Positions 32,916-41,973 of a DNA stretch of 64,000 bases are shown piece after piece. This stretch comes from JAPOXR01 sp963664715 (lineage in GTDB: Bacteria; Pseudomonadota; Alphaproteobacteria; Rhodobacterales; Rhodobacteraceae). Position 1 is the first letter of the stretch, and each line of letters begins with the position of its first letter. The notes under the pieces were generated by a model. It did no database searches. It saw only the letters and a list, made by a program, of their open reading frames with translations, and was not told the DNA's origin. The stretch is from the NCBI GenBank assembly GCA_963664715.2, contig CAXXUY010000012.1, forward strand, positions 434,001-498,000, read 5' to 3'. A program made the position numbers and the translations under genes.

Positions 32916-34271
32916 ATGGTCAAGCTTGTGCTCGTTGGCGCCGGCAGTCTGCAATTCGGTGCGCATCTGCTGGGAGATATCTTTCAGAGTGCAGCTCTTG
33001 CAGACGCAGAAATTGTCTTCAACGACATCAACCCCGATGCGGTGGAAAAGACGCGCCAGCTCGCACAAGATCATATCGACGCAAACGGTCTGGGTCACAC
33101 CGTCACCGTGGAAGGAAACCTCAGACACGCACTGGCGGGCGCAAGTTTCGTCGTGATCATGATCGAAGTCGGCGACCGGTTCAGGCTGTGGGATCTGGAC
33201 TGGAAGATTCCCCAGCAGTACGGAATCAAGCAGGTTTACGGCGAAAACGGAGGCCCCGGGGGGCTTTTTCACGCGCTGCGGATCATTCCGTCAATTCTGG
33301 AAATCTGCACTGCAGTCGCGGAAGTTGCTCCCGCTGCAACCGTGTTCAATTTTTCCAATCCGATGAGCCGGATTTGCACGACGGTCCACCGGAAGTTCCC
33401 GGAACTTGCCTTTATCGGCATGTGCCACGAGATCGCCTCTCTGGAGCGTCACCTGCCGGTCATGCTGGGCGTGCCAAGTCACGAAATCCACTACCGCGCC
33501 GGCGGTCTGAATCATTTTTCGGTCATGTCCGAGATCACATACGTCGAAACGGGCGAGGACGCCTATCCTGATGTTCGCAGGCTGGCACCGGGATACTTCT
33601 CGAGATTGCCGGGCTATTCCGAAATCCTTGATGCCGCACGCAATGACGGGAAATCCGTGGACACGGAAGGCTGGATGAACATCGATCTGGACCACGTCAC
33701 CGGTGTTCGAGAATGGTCGGACAGGTGGCTCTTCCGCGAGATTCTTGAACGATTTGGCGTTCTGCCGATCACGACGGACAGCCATTTCGGCGAGTATCTG
33801 AGTTGGGCTCATGAAATCTCCGACCATAGGGGGATCCTGGACTTCTACCAGTATTACCGGAATTTCCTTGGCTCGGTGATACCCGAGATCAAGCATGAAT
33901 TGAGCGAAAGGCTGGTCCCGATCATAGAAGGCCTGATTGCCGGGAACGAATACGAGGAGGCATCGGTCAACATTCCGAATGAGGGACTGATTGCGAACCT
34001 TCCCGCCTGGATGGTGGTTGAAGTGCCTGCCATCGTGGGTTCGGACGGATTGCAAGGCATTCCGGTTGAACTGCCTTCCGGTGTCTTGGGACTGCTTTCC
34101 AACCAGGTCGGAATCCATGACATGGCTGCAAATGCGGTTCTTGAACAAAGCCGTGAACTGGTCGTGCAGGCATTGCTGGTTGATCCGGTTGTTACGCGGG
34201 CAAAGCGTATTCCCGAACTGGTTGATCACATGATTGCCGAACAACGCCCCTGGCTGGACTACCTCAGATAG
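32916..34271 (+). CDS. Glycoside hydrolase family 4 (alpha-galactosidase/6-phospho-glucosidase type)
   Basis: A 451-residue cytosolic glycosidase that uses NAD+ and a divalent metal in an oxidation-elimination mechanism. Seen: LVGAGSLQFG at the N-terminus (nucleotide loop), FNDINPDA (acidic residue after strand 2), NFSNPMSRIC near 146-155, GMCHE with the metal-binding Cys near 170, and GLNHFS with the metal-binding His near 199. These are the GH4 landmarks. The substrate may be an alpha-galactoside, alpha-glucoside or alpha-glucuronide; the upstream importer has no phosphotransferase component, so a non-phosphorylated glycoside is favoured. ATG 32916 begins exactly at the Rossmann strand. Confidence 0.9.
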   Translation: MVKLVLVGAGSLQFGAHLLGDIFQSAALADAEIVFNDINPDAVEKTRQLAQDHIDANGLGHTVTVEGNLRHALAGASFVVIMIEVGDRFRLWDLDWKIPQQYGIKQVYGENGGPGGLFHALRIIPSILEICTAVAEVAPAATVFNFSNPMSRICTTVHRKFPELAFIGMCHEIASLERHLPVMLGVPSHEIHYRAGGLNHFSVMSEITYVETGEDAYPDVRRLAPGYFSRLPGYSEILDAARNDGKSVDTEGWMNIDLDHVTGVREWSDRWLFREILERFGVLPITTDSHFGEYLSWAHEISDHRGILDFYQYYRNFLGSVIPEIKHELSERLVPIIEGLIAGNEYEEASVNIPNEGLIANLPAWMVVEVPAIVGSDGLQGIPVELPSGVLGLLSNQVGIHDMAANAVLEQSRELVVQALLVDPVVTRAKRIPELVDHMIAEQRPWLDYLR

Positions 34272-34292
34272 ATCGGAGAACCACTCTCGAGT

Positions 34293-34330
34293 GGCCCGCT
34301 CCGGGCCGGTTCAGGAAGAAGCGTTCCTGA
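34293..34330. terminator. Tandem hairpins in a convergent gap
   Basis: GGCCCG/CGGGCC (34293-34298 with 34302-34307, loop of three) is followed by TCAGGA/TCCTGA (34311-34316 with 34325-34330). They lie between the ends of the GH4 gene and allA. Neither has a long T-tract; they may act as a bidirectional weak terminator. Confidence 0.4.
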
Positions 34331-34477
34331 GAGTTCGGTTGATTTCACTGCTGTCGCAACATACCGAAAACCGGGCCTTGAATTCGTCTGGAGATCCACG
34401 GAAATCCACCGCTCTGCGACAGCTTCCCGAGGCCTTCGCGTCCGGCTGGCCCTTTCCTGTGACCGGAATGAACCGGT

Positions 34478-34975
34478 CTACCGGTTGACCTGGAGCAGAG
34501 TGTCGAACCAGTATTCGACCAGGTTCTGCTTGTCCCCTATCCAGTCTACGACCGAGTACAGTCCGGATCCGGAAAGGGGAGTCAGGACACCGTGCCAAAC
34601 GTTGCGAAGGATGTTCACGGCACGGCCCTGTTCGATTATGCAGGCTCTCGGCCGGCCTGGCCGACCGCCATCGTCCGGGCTGACGACCACCAGCATCGAC
34701 GACTGGCTCATCGGAATGAATGCCTGTGATCCGAATGGATGGCGTTCCATCAACTCAAGGCGCAAAGGAGTGGTTCTCATTTCCGCCTGAAAGAGGCTGA
34801 TACCCGCTTGCCCGTCAGCGTCAAAGTCGAGCCTGGCTAGATCGGAATACCTCGTGCACAACCCCTGGTTGATTGGCTTTCCCGTGAGATCACCGATTTC
34901 GATCACGTCGCAGAACTCACCGAAACGTTCTGCATCAAAGCGCTCGATGGCAACAGTATCCGGTCTACCGCCCAT
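34478..34975 (-). CDS. allA: Ureidoglycolate lyase
   Basis: A 165-residue cupin-like AllA enzyme that splits ureidoglycolate into glyoxylate and urea at the end of purine catabolism. Seen: FGEFCDVIEIGD near 18-29, NQGLCTRYSDLARLDF, the conserved ELMERHPFGSQAFIPM near 74-89 (including the ERH-FGSQAF core), and NVWHGVLTPL near 125-134. Length agrees with the E. coli protein (160 residues). It is the last gene of a three-gene operon, five bases after allE. Its product, urea, would need a urease or urea amidolyase encoded outside the window. Confidence 0.93.
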   Translation of the reverse strand: MGGRPDTVAIERFDAERFGEFCDVIEIGDLTGKPINQGLCTRYSDLARLDFDADGQAGISLFQAEMRTTPLRLELMERHPFGSQAFIPMSQSSMLVVVSPDDGGRPGRPRACIIEQGRAVNILRNVWHGVLTPLSGSGLYSVVDWIGDKQNLVEYWFDTLLQVNR

Positions 34976-34980
34976 GATCG

Positions 34981-35835
34981 TCAGCTCGAATCGTCATTCG
35001 AGAACAACGTGGCGTGCCGGTTTACATCCTTGTAGAGGAGATAGCGGAACAAGCCGGGGCCACCGGCATAACAGGCTTGCGGGCAGAATGCCCGAAGCCA
35101 CATATAGTCGCCCGCCTCGACTTCGACCCAGTCAGTGTTGAGCCTGTAGACCGCCTTGCCTTCAAGCACATAGAGTCCGTGCTCCATCACATGGGTCTCG
35201 GCGAAGGGAATGACGGCTCCCGGATGCAGGGACACGATGTTGACATGCATGTCGTGGCGAAGATCTTCCGGGTCTACGAACATCTTCGTTGTCCACCTTC
35301 CGTCGGTCTCTGGCATCGCAACCGGTTCGACTTCCCGTTCATGCAGGACGAACGAGGTCGGATATCCGGTATCGTCGGCCTTCTGATAGGATTTTCTGAT
35401 CCAGTGAAACACGCAGTCTTCGCTTCCGGTCACGGAAAGACTCCATTCGTCACCGGGAGCCAGGAAGACGTAACCGCCGGCACTCACCTCTCGATCCATG
35501 TCCCTTGCCTTGAGCAGGGCATTCCCATGGGTCACAAAGAGGACGCTTTCGGCGTTCATGTCAGGTTCGGGATCACTGCTGCCGCCACCGGGTTCAACTT
35601 CCATCACGTAATGAGAAAAGGTCTCGGCAAACCCCGTCATCGGCCTGGCGAGCACCCACAGCCGGGTACCATGCCACCCCGGCAACCTGCTGGTGACTAT
35701 GTCGCTCATGTTTCGCCTTGGGATGACGGCGTAGAAGTCCGTGCAAACTGCCCGGTCGGTTGACAGTTCCGTCTGCGGTGGCAGGCCGCCCGGCGGTCGG
35801 CTGTAGCTGGATTTACTCACCTCTTCGCCTTTCAC
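34981..35835 (-). CDS. allE: (S)-ureidoglycine aminohydrolase (bicupin)
   Basis: A 284-residue bicupin. It releases ammonia from (S)-ureidoglycine to give (S)-ureidoglycolate, the substrate of AllA next door. The N-terminal cupin spans about 60-150 (VEPGGGSSDPEPDMNAESVLFVTHGNA in part) and the C-terminal cupin about 195-270. There HVMEHGLYVLEG near 229-240 provides the Glu-His manganese ligands. YMWLRAFCPQACYAGGPG near 255-272 is the characteristic end of YlbA/AllE. Its start lies 23 bases inside the end of the upstream PuuE-UraD gene, so translation is coupled. Confidence 0.93.
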   Translation of the reverse strand: MKGEEVSKSSYSRPPGGLPPQTELSTDRAVCTDFYAVIPRRNMSDIVTSRLPGWHGTRLWVLARPMTGFAETFSHYVMEVEPGGGSSDPEPDMNAESVLFVTHGNALLKARDMDREVSAGGYVFLAPGDEWSLSVTGSEDCVFHWIRKSYQKADDTGYPTSFVLHEREVEPVAMPETDGRWTTKMFVDPEDLRHDMHVNIVSLHPGAVIPFAETHVMEHGLYVLEGKAVYRLNTDWVEVEAGDYMWLRAFCPQACYAGGPGLFRYLLYKDVNRHATLFSNDDSS

Positions 35836-37252
35836 TGAGGATTCCCCTTACCCGGTTGAGGGCAATCTTCTCGACCTGGCTGCATGCCTCGTTGAATTCG
35901 TCGTCCCTGGAATTCTCGATCCGGCGTTCGAATGCCTCGAGGATCTCGTGTTTTCCGAAACCCGGAACCGCCATGATGAAGGGAAAACCGAATTTGTCCT
36001 GGTACTTGCTGTTCAGTTCCAGGAAACGATCCTTCTCGGCTTCCGTCAGCGAGTCCAGTCCGGCGGATGCCTGCTCGCGGGTTGACTCGGACGTAAGCTG
36101 TTTCCTCAAGGCAAGTTTGCCCGCAAGGTCGGGATGGGCGAGCAGGACAGACAGTTTCCTGTCGTCACTGGCATTCCTGAATGCCCGGCACAACAGGCTG
36201 TGAACTCCTTCAGGCGAATCGTGTGCCTTTCCGGATTCCAGCCTGCTCGCGGTCTCGGCCACCCAGGGCGAATGCTCGAAAGTCTCGGCGAACAGTCGCC
36301 CGAACGCTTCGCCATCCGCAGTAATGCCGGGTTCCGAAGACACCAGAGGATGATTCTCGATCCAGTGCCGGGCGATATCAATCCGCCTGGCAAACCAGAC
36401 ATCTTCAAATGAACGGGCATACTTCAGAAATCTCTGCAGTGAGAGTGCCCTTCCCGGCCGGCCGGCAAGACGGCAGTGCAGGCCGACAGACATCATCTTC
36501 GGCCTTCCGGCCCGACCCTCCGCGCGCAGCAGGTCCAGCGAGTCCTTCAGATATGCGAAGAACTGGTCTCCAGAATTGAATCCCTGCGGAGTTGCAAACC
36601 GCATGTCGTTCGCATCCAATGTATAGGGAACCACGAGTTGCGACCGCCCTTCAACATTCAACCAGTAGGGAAGATCATCCGCGTAGGAATCGGCAACATA
36701 ATCGAAACCGCCTTCCCTCGCGGCAAGGCCGACCGTATTGACGGAACATCTCCCGGTATACCATCCCTTCGGTCGACTGCCGGTCACGGACCGGTGGAGA
36801 GCGATCGCCTCCTGCATGTGGATCCATTCCTCTTCTTCCGGAAACTCACCATATTCGATCCACTTCAAGCCGTGGCTGGCGATTTCCCAGTCCGCTTCAA
36901 CCATTGCAGAAACCTGTGCAGGCGAGCGCGCAAGCGCCGTGGCGACACCAAATACCGTTGCCGGTACGTCAAACTCCCCGAGCAGGCGCAGCAGCCTCCA
37001 GAAACCGGCCCTTGCCCCGTACTCGTATATCGACTCCATGTTCCAGTGTCGTTGCCCATACCAAGGCTGCGCTCCGACAATCTCCGACAGAAATGCCTCG
37101 GATGCCCCGTCCCCGTGCAGTATGCAGTTTTCCCCGCCTTCCTCATAGTTGACCACAATCTGAACGGCTACGCTCGCGCCGCCAGGCCATTCGACACGAG
37201 GCGAGTCGATACCGTATCCCAACAAGTCGCGAGGATATCTGGGTGATGTCAC
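35813..37252 (-). CDS. Bifunctional allantoinase PuuE - OHCU decarboxylase UraD fusion
   Basis: A 479-residue two-enzyme fusion. Residues 1 to about 305 are cofactor-poor allantoinase PuuE of the polysaccharide-deacetylase superfamily: RDLLGYGIDSPRVEWPGGA, NYEEGGENCILHGD, IASHGLKWIEY and GWYTGRCSVNTVGL. Residues about 315-479 are OHCU decarboxylase: FGRLFAETFEHSPWVAETA holds the substrate-contacting EHSPWVAE, later EKDRFLELNSKYQDKFGFPFIMAV holds the FGFPFI motif. The fusion joins two steps that follow uricase and HIU hydrolase: OHCU to (S)-allantoin to allantoate. It begins the ureide operon and diverges from glnD. Allantoate amidohydrolase (AllC), the next step, is not in this operon. Confidence 0.93.
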   Translation of the reverse strand: MTSPRYPRDLLGYGIDSPRVEWPGGASVAVQIVVNYEEGGENCILHGDGASEAFLSEIVGAQPWYGQRHWNMESIYEYGARAGFWRLLRLLGEFDVPATVFGVATALARSPAQVSAMVEADWEIASHGLKWIEYGEFPEEEEWIHMQEAIALHRSVTGSRPKGWYTGRCSVNTVGLAAREGGFDYVADSYADDLPYWLNVEGRSQLVVPYTLDANDMRFATPQGFNSGDQFFAYLKDSLDLLRAEGRAGRPKMMSVGLHCRLAGRPGRALSLQRFLKYARSFEDVWFARRIDIARHWIENHPLVSSEPGITADGEAFGRLFAETFEHSPWVAETASRLESGKAHDSPEGVHSLLCRAFRNASDDRKLSVLLAHPDLAGKLALRKQLTSESTREQASAGLDSLTEAEKDRFLELNSKYQDKFGFPFIMAVPGFGKHEILEAFERRIENSRDDEFNEACSQVEKIALNRVRGILSERRRGE

Positions 37253-37370
37253 TTCGAAACTCCCTGCTATCAGCGATCCGGCATTTGCGGACGAACCGAC
37301 ATTCGCTCCACATCAGCGGCGGCTGCCTAGGGACTCTATTCGACTTAACCGGCAATGCAACGCCATACAA

Positions 37371-37395
37371 ATTGATTGCTGTTGACTGAATCAAT
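37371..37395. promoter_or_regulatory. Inverted repeat in the divergent puuE-uraD / glnD region
   Basis: ATTGATT (37371-37377) and AATCAAT (37389-37395) are exact complements separated by 11 bases, and TTGACT (37382-37387) inside the spacer could be a -35 element for glnD, with TATCCT (37408-37413) downstream at a long 20-base spacing. The symmetric AT-rich site could serve a regulator of either direction. Confidence 0.3.
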
Positions 37396-37528
37396 TCCGT
37401 CAATCAGTATCCTAGACTCAGGGTTTACGACGAAGGGCGATCAAACCGGGCCCTGGCGCCGCTTGACTGAGTCGTCTGGCTGGCAACTGGATTCGAGAGT
37501 ATCGGGTCTTCAGAAGGCGGAGTGACCG

Positions 37529-40366
37529 ATGGCGATGAATCAAACTTCCGACATGTCCTCGAGCGAGCGATTCAATGCAGAGCCACTCGACAACCTGTTG
37601 ATGCCTGCCGAGGAAATCTTCGATGAAGCTTCCATGGACGAGTTCATTCGGGAACTGGTTTCCGAGTCTCGGGACAGCAGTGAAATCCGGAGTGCGATAC
37701 TCCAGGAACTCAAGACCCGCAGGCAGGACGGCCTGGCCCGAATCGAACAGGTTTGCCACGAACAATTCCCGACCAGCCCATTCGCAGCCCTGAAGGCGGT
37801 GCGAACCTATACTTATCTGACCGACGGTATCGTCCGCTCAGTCCTGAAGCTGGCGACCGGAACCTTGCATTCGGGGAATGGCATGCCAGTCCGGTTCTCG
37901 GTGGCGGCGGTCGGTGGCTACGGTCGCGCCGAAATGGCCGCGTTTTCCGACGTTGATCTGCTTTTCCTCATCGAGGACAAGATCACGAAGTGGATCGAGG
38001 AGGTTATCGAAACGACGCTCTACCTGCTTTGGGACATGAATCTCAAGGTCGGCCATTCTTGCAGGAATTCAAAGGATTGCGTCCGGCTGGGCAAGGAGGA
38101 CTTTACCATACGGACTGCCTTGCTCGAGCATCGGCTGGTATACGGCGATCAGGATCTTGCAATTGAACTGCACGAACGGATCTGGAACGACCTGTTCGAG
38201 GGCACGGGTCCGGAGTTCGTCGAGGCAAAGCTGGCCGAGCGCGAATCCCGGAACGAGCGGCAGAGCGGCAACAGGTATGTCCTCGAACCAAACGTAAAGG
38301 AAGGAAAGGGCGGCCTGCGAGACCTGCAGACACTGTTCTGGATCGCCAAGTACCTTCACCGTGTCGACCATCCCTCGGAACTGATCGGTCTCGATGTCTT
38401 CAGTATCGAGGAGTTCGAGAAATTTCTCAGTGCCGAGGCGTTTCTGTGGTCGGTCAGGTGCGTGATGCACATGATCGCGGGAAAAGCCCAGGACAAGCTG
38501 CATTTCGATAACCAGGAAGAGGTCGCTGACTGGTTGGGATACACGGACCAGCGCGGCAGGTCAGCGGTTGAGTATTTCATGCAGGAGTATTTCCAACACG
38601 CAACGATCGTTGGCGAACTGACCAGAATATTCCTCACAGCGATGGAAGCCCAGCATGTGAAGCGCGAGCCGCGTGTCATCGGCTTCCTGCGCAGAAGGGG
38701 GTTGCAATTCGGAACGCGTGTGGGCCCGGGCTACAAGCAGGTCCATGGAAGGTTGGCGATTGCTGATGACGAGGAGTTCCTGAAGGACCCGCTCAATATC
38801 CTCCGCCTCTTTGACGAAGCGCTCGTGACCGGGTTGCTGCTTCATCCTGATGCCATGCGGCTCATCGCCGCAAATCTGCACCTGCTCGACAAGAAATTCC
38901 GGAACGATCCCGATGCAAACCGGCTGTTCATTGATGTCCTAATCGAGCACGGTAATCCCGAGCGCGTGCTCCGGCGCATGAACGAACTTGGCTTTCTCGG
39001 CATGTTCGTACCGGAGTTTCGGGAAATCGTCGCGATGATGCAGCCTGGCGGATATCACCACTACACGGTGGATGAACACACGATCCAGTGCATTTCCACC
39101 CTCTCGCAGATCGAGGGTGGAGAATATCGCGAGGAACTCCCGGTTGCCTCCGAGATACTTGAGAAGGGCGTCAACCGGAGAGTCATTTACATCGCCTTGC
39201 TGCTGCATGACGTTGGCAAGGGATCCGGAAGGGACCACTCCACGGTTGGCGCCGAAATCGCGGCGCGGCTCGGATCGCGATTTGGATTGAACGAAGACGA
39301 AACCGAAACCGTGGTCTGGCTTGTCCAAAACCATCTCCTGATGTCGGACACCTGCCAAAAGCGGGATATCTCCGATCCGAAGACCGTCCGGGACTTCGCG
39401 AGGAAAGTCGAAAACCGCACGCGCCTGAAGCTGCTGACCGTGCTGACGGTCTGTGACATTCGCGGCGTTGGCCCCGGGATCTGGACAAACTGGAAGGCAC
39501 AGCTTCTGCGCGATCTGTACCGGATGACACACAGGGTGATGTCGGAAGGCGTTGTTGAGATCGGATTGACGGATGTTGATGCTGCCACGGACCGGTTCCG
39601 ATCCGCGATGAGCGGCCAACCCGAGAAGATCATTGCCGACGAGATAGGCAGGCACGGGAAAGCCTACTGGCAGGTCCTGCCCACCGACGCCCAGGTTGCA
39701 TTCGCCAGATTGCTTGACGGAATCCCTGATGACGAGGTCAGGAATGACACCATGCTGGACGCCGACCGGGATGCGACACGGATCTGCTTCGCCATGGCGG
39801 ATCATCCGGGCCTTTTCGTCAGGATCGCAGGCACATTGGCCCTCGCATCCGCAAACGTCGTCGAGGCAAAGACCTTCACGAGTTCGGATGGCTATGCCAC
39901 CGCGGTATTCTGGGTCCAGGATCAGCGTGGCCGTCCCTACGAAAAATCCCGGGTCAAGCGGCTGATGACAATGATCCGAAAGACCATGAGCGGCGAAATC
40001 GATACCAGGAGCGCCCTTCGAACCCGTGATCGCGAGCGGCAGCAGAAGCCGGGCGCGAAGAGAGAACTGAGCTTTCGTGTCCCGACCGAAATCACGTTCG
40101 ACAATGAAGGTTCGGACATCCACACGATCATCGAAGTCGACACCCGTGACCGGCCTGGCCTGATGTATGATCTTGCCAACACGATGTACAGATCGAATGT
40201 CGTGATATCCAGCGCCGTCATCGCAACCTATGGCGTACAAGCAGTCGACGTTTTCTATGTGAAGGATATCGCGGGCCTGAAACTCCATTCGAAGTCGCGA
40301 TGCAACTCACTCAAGAAGAAGTTGCAGGAAGCAATCGAAAAGGGCACCGAACTGGCGGCGGCGTGA
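37529..40366 (+). CDS. glnD: [Protein-PII] uridylyltransferase/uridylyl-removing enzyme
   Basis: The 945-residue GlnD nitrogen sensor that uridylylates PII proteins when glutamine is low and removes UMP when it is high. Domain order is complete: nucleotidyltransferase with VGGYGRAEMAAFSDVDLLFL near 128-147 (Asp141 and Asp143), a helical UTase-associated part, an HD domain with LLLHDVGKGSGRDHS near 555-569, and two ACT domains starting near 754 (DHPGLFVRIAGTLA) and 867 (DRPGLMYDLANTM). Length agrees with alphaproteobacterial GlnD. ATG 37529 or 37535 are both possible. It sits alone, divergent from the ureide operon, which supplies nitrogen. Confidence 0.95.
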   Translation: MAMNQTSDMSSSERFNAEPLDNLLMPAEEIFDEASMDEFIRELVSESRDSSEIRSAILQELKTRRQDGLARIEQVCHEQFPTSPFAALKAVRTYTYLTDGIVRSVLKLATGTLHSGNGMPVRFSVAAVGGYGRAEMAAFSDVDLLFLIEDKITKWIEEVIETTLYLLWDMNLKVGHSCRNSKDCVRLGKEDFTIRTALLEHRLVYGDQDLAIELHERIWNDLFEGTGPEFVEAKLAERESRNERQSGNRYVLEPNVKEGKGGLRDLQTLFWIAKYLHRVDHPSELIGLDVFSIEEFEKFLSAEAFLWSVRCVMHMIAGKAQDKLHFDNQEEVADWLGYTDQRGRSAVEYFMQEYFQHATIVGELTRIFLTAMEAQHVKREPRVIGFLRRRGLQFGTRVGPGYKQVHGRLAIADDEEFLKDPLNILRLFDEALVTGLLLHPDAMRLIAANLHLLDKKFRNDPDANRLFIDVLIEHGNPERVLRRMNELGFLGMFVPEFREIVAMMQPGGYHHYTVDEHTIQCISTLSQIEGGEYREELPVASEILEKGVNRRVIYIALLLHDVGKGSGRDHSTVGAEIAARLGSRFGLNEDETETVVWLVQNHLLMSDTCQKRDISDPKTVRDFARKVENRTRLKLLTVLTVCDIRGVGPGIWTNWKAQLLRDLYRMTHRVMSEGVVEIGLTDVDAATDRFRSAMSGQPEKIIADEIGRHGKAYWQVLPTDAQVAFARLLDGIPDDEVRNDTMLDADRDATRICFAMADHPGLFVRIAGTLALASANVVEAKTFTSSDGYATAVFWVQDQRGRPYEKSRVKRLMTMIRKTMSGEIDTRSALRTRDRERQQKPGAKRELSFRVPTEITFDNEGSDIHTIIEVDTRDRPGLMYDLANTMYRSNVVISSAVIATYGVQAVDVFYVKDIAGLKLHSKSRCNSLKKKLQEAIEKGTELAAA

Positions 40367-40428
40367 GCAGTGTCGACCCGGGAATTCACAGCCAAGATTG
40401 CAACTTTGCGCACGAGGCTGTAGGGGGT

Positions 40429-40454
40429 TCGCGCGCCCGAAACCAAGCGCGCGA
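40429..40454. terminator. Hairpin after glnD
   Basis: TCGCGCGC (40429-40436) pairs perfectly with GCGCGCGA (40447-40454) around a 10-base loop, 63 bases after the glnD stop. No T-tract follows, so it may be a Rho-assisted or structural end signal. Confidence 0.35.
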
Positions 40455-40549
40455 CTGCGAGATTGGACCGTGGTGTGTTGCGAGCCGAATGACTTCGTGT
40501 TCTTCGGCCAATTTATGAATGGCATCTAATTTTCCATGTGGAGGAAAAA

Positions 40550-41521
40550 ATGGAATTTCGTCTTCGAAATAGATTGATCGCAGGGGCAGTTGCCGGAATT
40601 GTCGGCATGGCTGGCCCGGCGTTCTCGGCCGAGTGTATTGCACCGGCCAACCCCGGTGGTGGCTGGGACTTCACCTGCCGCACGATCGGAAAGATCATGT
40701 ACGACATCGGTGCGGTCGACAAGCCCATCAAGGTCACCAACATGGCGGGCGGCGGCGGCGGCCTGGCCTTCAGCCACGTCGTCAATGAACGCAGTGAGGA
40801 CAGCGAACTCATCGTGGCCGCGTCTTCGGCGACGGCCACGAGGCTGGCACAGAACGCCTATGCCGGAATGACAGCCGACCAGGTGAGGTTCCTCGGTGCG
40901 ATCGGTGCCGATCCCGGCATCATCGTGGTTGCAGCAGACTCGCCCTACCAGTCGCTGAACGACCTTCTCAATGCCGTGATGTCCGACCCGACATCGGTCA
41001 CGTTTGCGGGCGGGTCCGCGGCCGGCGGATTCGACCATCTCAAGGTGCTGATGGCGCTTGGACGCGCCGGTTTCAACGACGTGACCGCAGTCAAGTATAT
41101 CGGCGTTGACGGGGGCGGTGATGCCATAACCCAGACGATCGGCGGGCATACCCAGGCGATGACGGGCGATATGTCCGAGGTCGTCGGTTTCCTTGCCGCG
41201 GGTGACGTCAGGGTCCTGGCAGTCTTCACAGACGAGCGTGTTCCGGGTTTCGATGACATCCCGACCGCCAAGGAACAGGGAATCGACATCGTATCCGTCA
41301 ACTGGCGGGGCCTCTACGTTCCCAAGGGAATCTCGGACGCCGATTACCGGAAGTGGTCCGACGCACTTGCCCAGGTCGCAGCATCTGAAGAGTGGGCCGA
41401 AGCCATGATCGCCAACGGCCTTGCGCCCTTCACGAGAGTTGGTGACGACTTCCAGGATTACGTCAATGAGGTGATCATGGAAATCGAAGTGCTTTCGAGG
41501 GATATAGGCGTAATCCAGTAG
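40550..41521 (+). CDS. Tripartite tricarboxylate transporter substrate-binding protein (TctC)
   Basis: A periplasmic binding protein of about 323 residues of the Bug/TctC family. A cationic start MEFRLRNRLIAGAVAGIVGM leads to a signal cleavage site near PAFSA-E. The mature N-terminus CIAPANPGGGWDFTCRTIG is the first family motif, and later QSLNDLLNAV and FAGGSAAGGFDHL mark the ligand-binding loops, which in relatives hold a carboxylate via two waters. The start at ATG 40550 is preceded at once by GGAGG; a GTG four codons earlier overlaps that site. It opens the TTT operon (binding protein, TctB, TctA) that feeds the AtuA-like and DUF4387 proteins. Confidence 0.9.
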   Translation: MEFRLRNRLIAGAVAGIVGMAGPAFSAECIAPANPGGGWDFTCRTIGKIMYDIGAVDKPIKVTNMAGGGGGLAFSHVVNERSEDSELIVAASSATATRLAQNAYAGMTADQVRFLGAIGADPGIIVVAADSPYQSLNDLLNAVMSDPTSVTFAGGSAAGGFDHLKVLMALGRAGFNDVTAVKYIGVDGGGDAITQTIGGHTQAMTGDMSEVVGFLAAGDVRVLAVFTDERVPGFDDIPTAKEQGIDIVSVNWRGLYVPKGISDADYRKWSDALAQVAASEEWAEAMIANGLAPFTRVGDDFQDYVNEVIMEIEVLSRDIGVIQ

Positions 41522-41961
41522 TGACCAGCGACCGACTATTGGGTCTCGGCACTGTAGCCATTGCGCTCGCGTATATCGCGAGCGCGTCCCAGATTCAGAT
41601 TGGATTTCTCTCGGACCCGGTCGGTTCCCGCACATTTCCCTACATTATCGGAGGCGTCGCGGTCATCTGCGGAGTCTACATCGCGTTGAGGCCGGATGAG
41701 GACCCGGCCTGGCCGAATGTCAAAACGTTCGGCCGGATCGGGATTGCCCTCGTCGTGATGTATCTGTTCACGCAGGCGCTGAAGCCGTTTGGATTCATCG
41801 TGCCTGCAGCAATCGCATCAGCTGCGCTCAGCTATCTGATTTCGCCGCGCCTCGTTACCGCGGTCGGTTCGGGTATCGGATTGTCGATCGGGTTGTTCCT
41901 GATCTTCAATTTCGGCCTGGGACTCAGCCTGTCCCCGTTCGGCAGATATTTTGCAGGATAA
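41521..41961 (+). CDS. Tripartite tricarboxylate transporter small membrane protein (TctB)
   Basis: A 146-residue protein with four predicted membrane helices and the TctB pattern: LGLGTVAIALAYIASASQI at the N-terminus, SRTFPYIIGGVAVICGVYIAL near 38-58 and FGFIVPAAIASAALSYLIS near 88-106. GTG 41521 overlaps the binding-protein stop by one base (TAGTG). TctB is required with TctA for carboxylate uptake but its molecular role is not defined. It is followed 12 bases later by TctA. Confidence 0.88.
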   Translation: MTSDRLLGLGTVAIALAYIASASQIQIGFLSDPVGSRTFPYIIGGVAVICGVYIALRPDEDPAWPNVKTFGRIGIALVVMYLFTQALKPFGFIVPAAIASAALSYLISPRLVTAVGSGIGLSIGLFLIFNFGLGLSLSPFGRYFAG

Positions 41962-41973
41962 CCGGGCGAAGCC

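Noticed and set aside
37340..37375. Sigma54-type promoter (TGGC-N-TTGC) upstream of puuE-uraD
   Set aside because: A TGGCGTTGCATTGC-like segment exists on the minus strand, but the GG and GC elements are nine bases apart where exactly ten are needed.
38939..40288. A 449-codon open frame antisense to glnD
   Set aside because: It mirrors the GlnD HD and ACT domains and shows no recognisable domain of its own.
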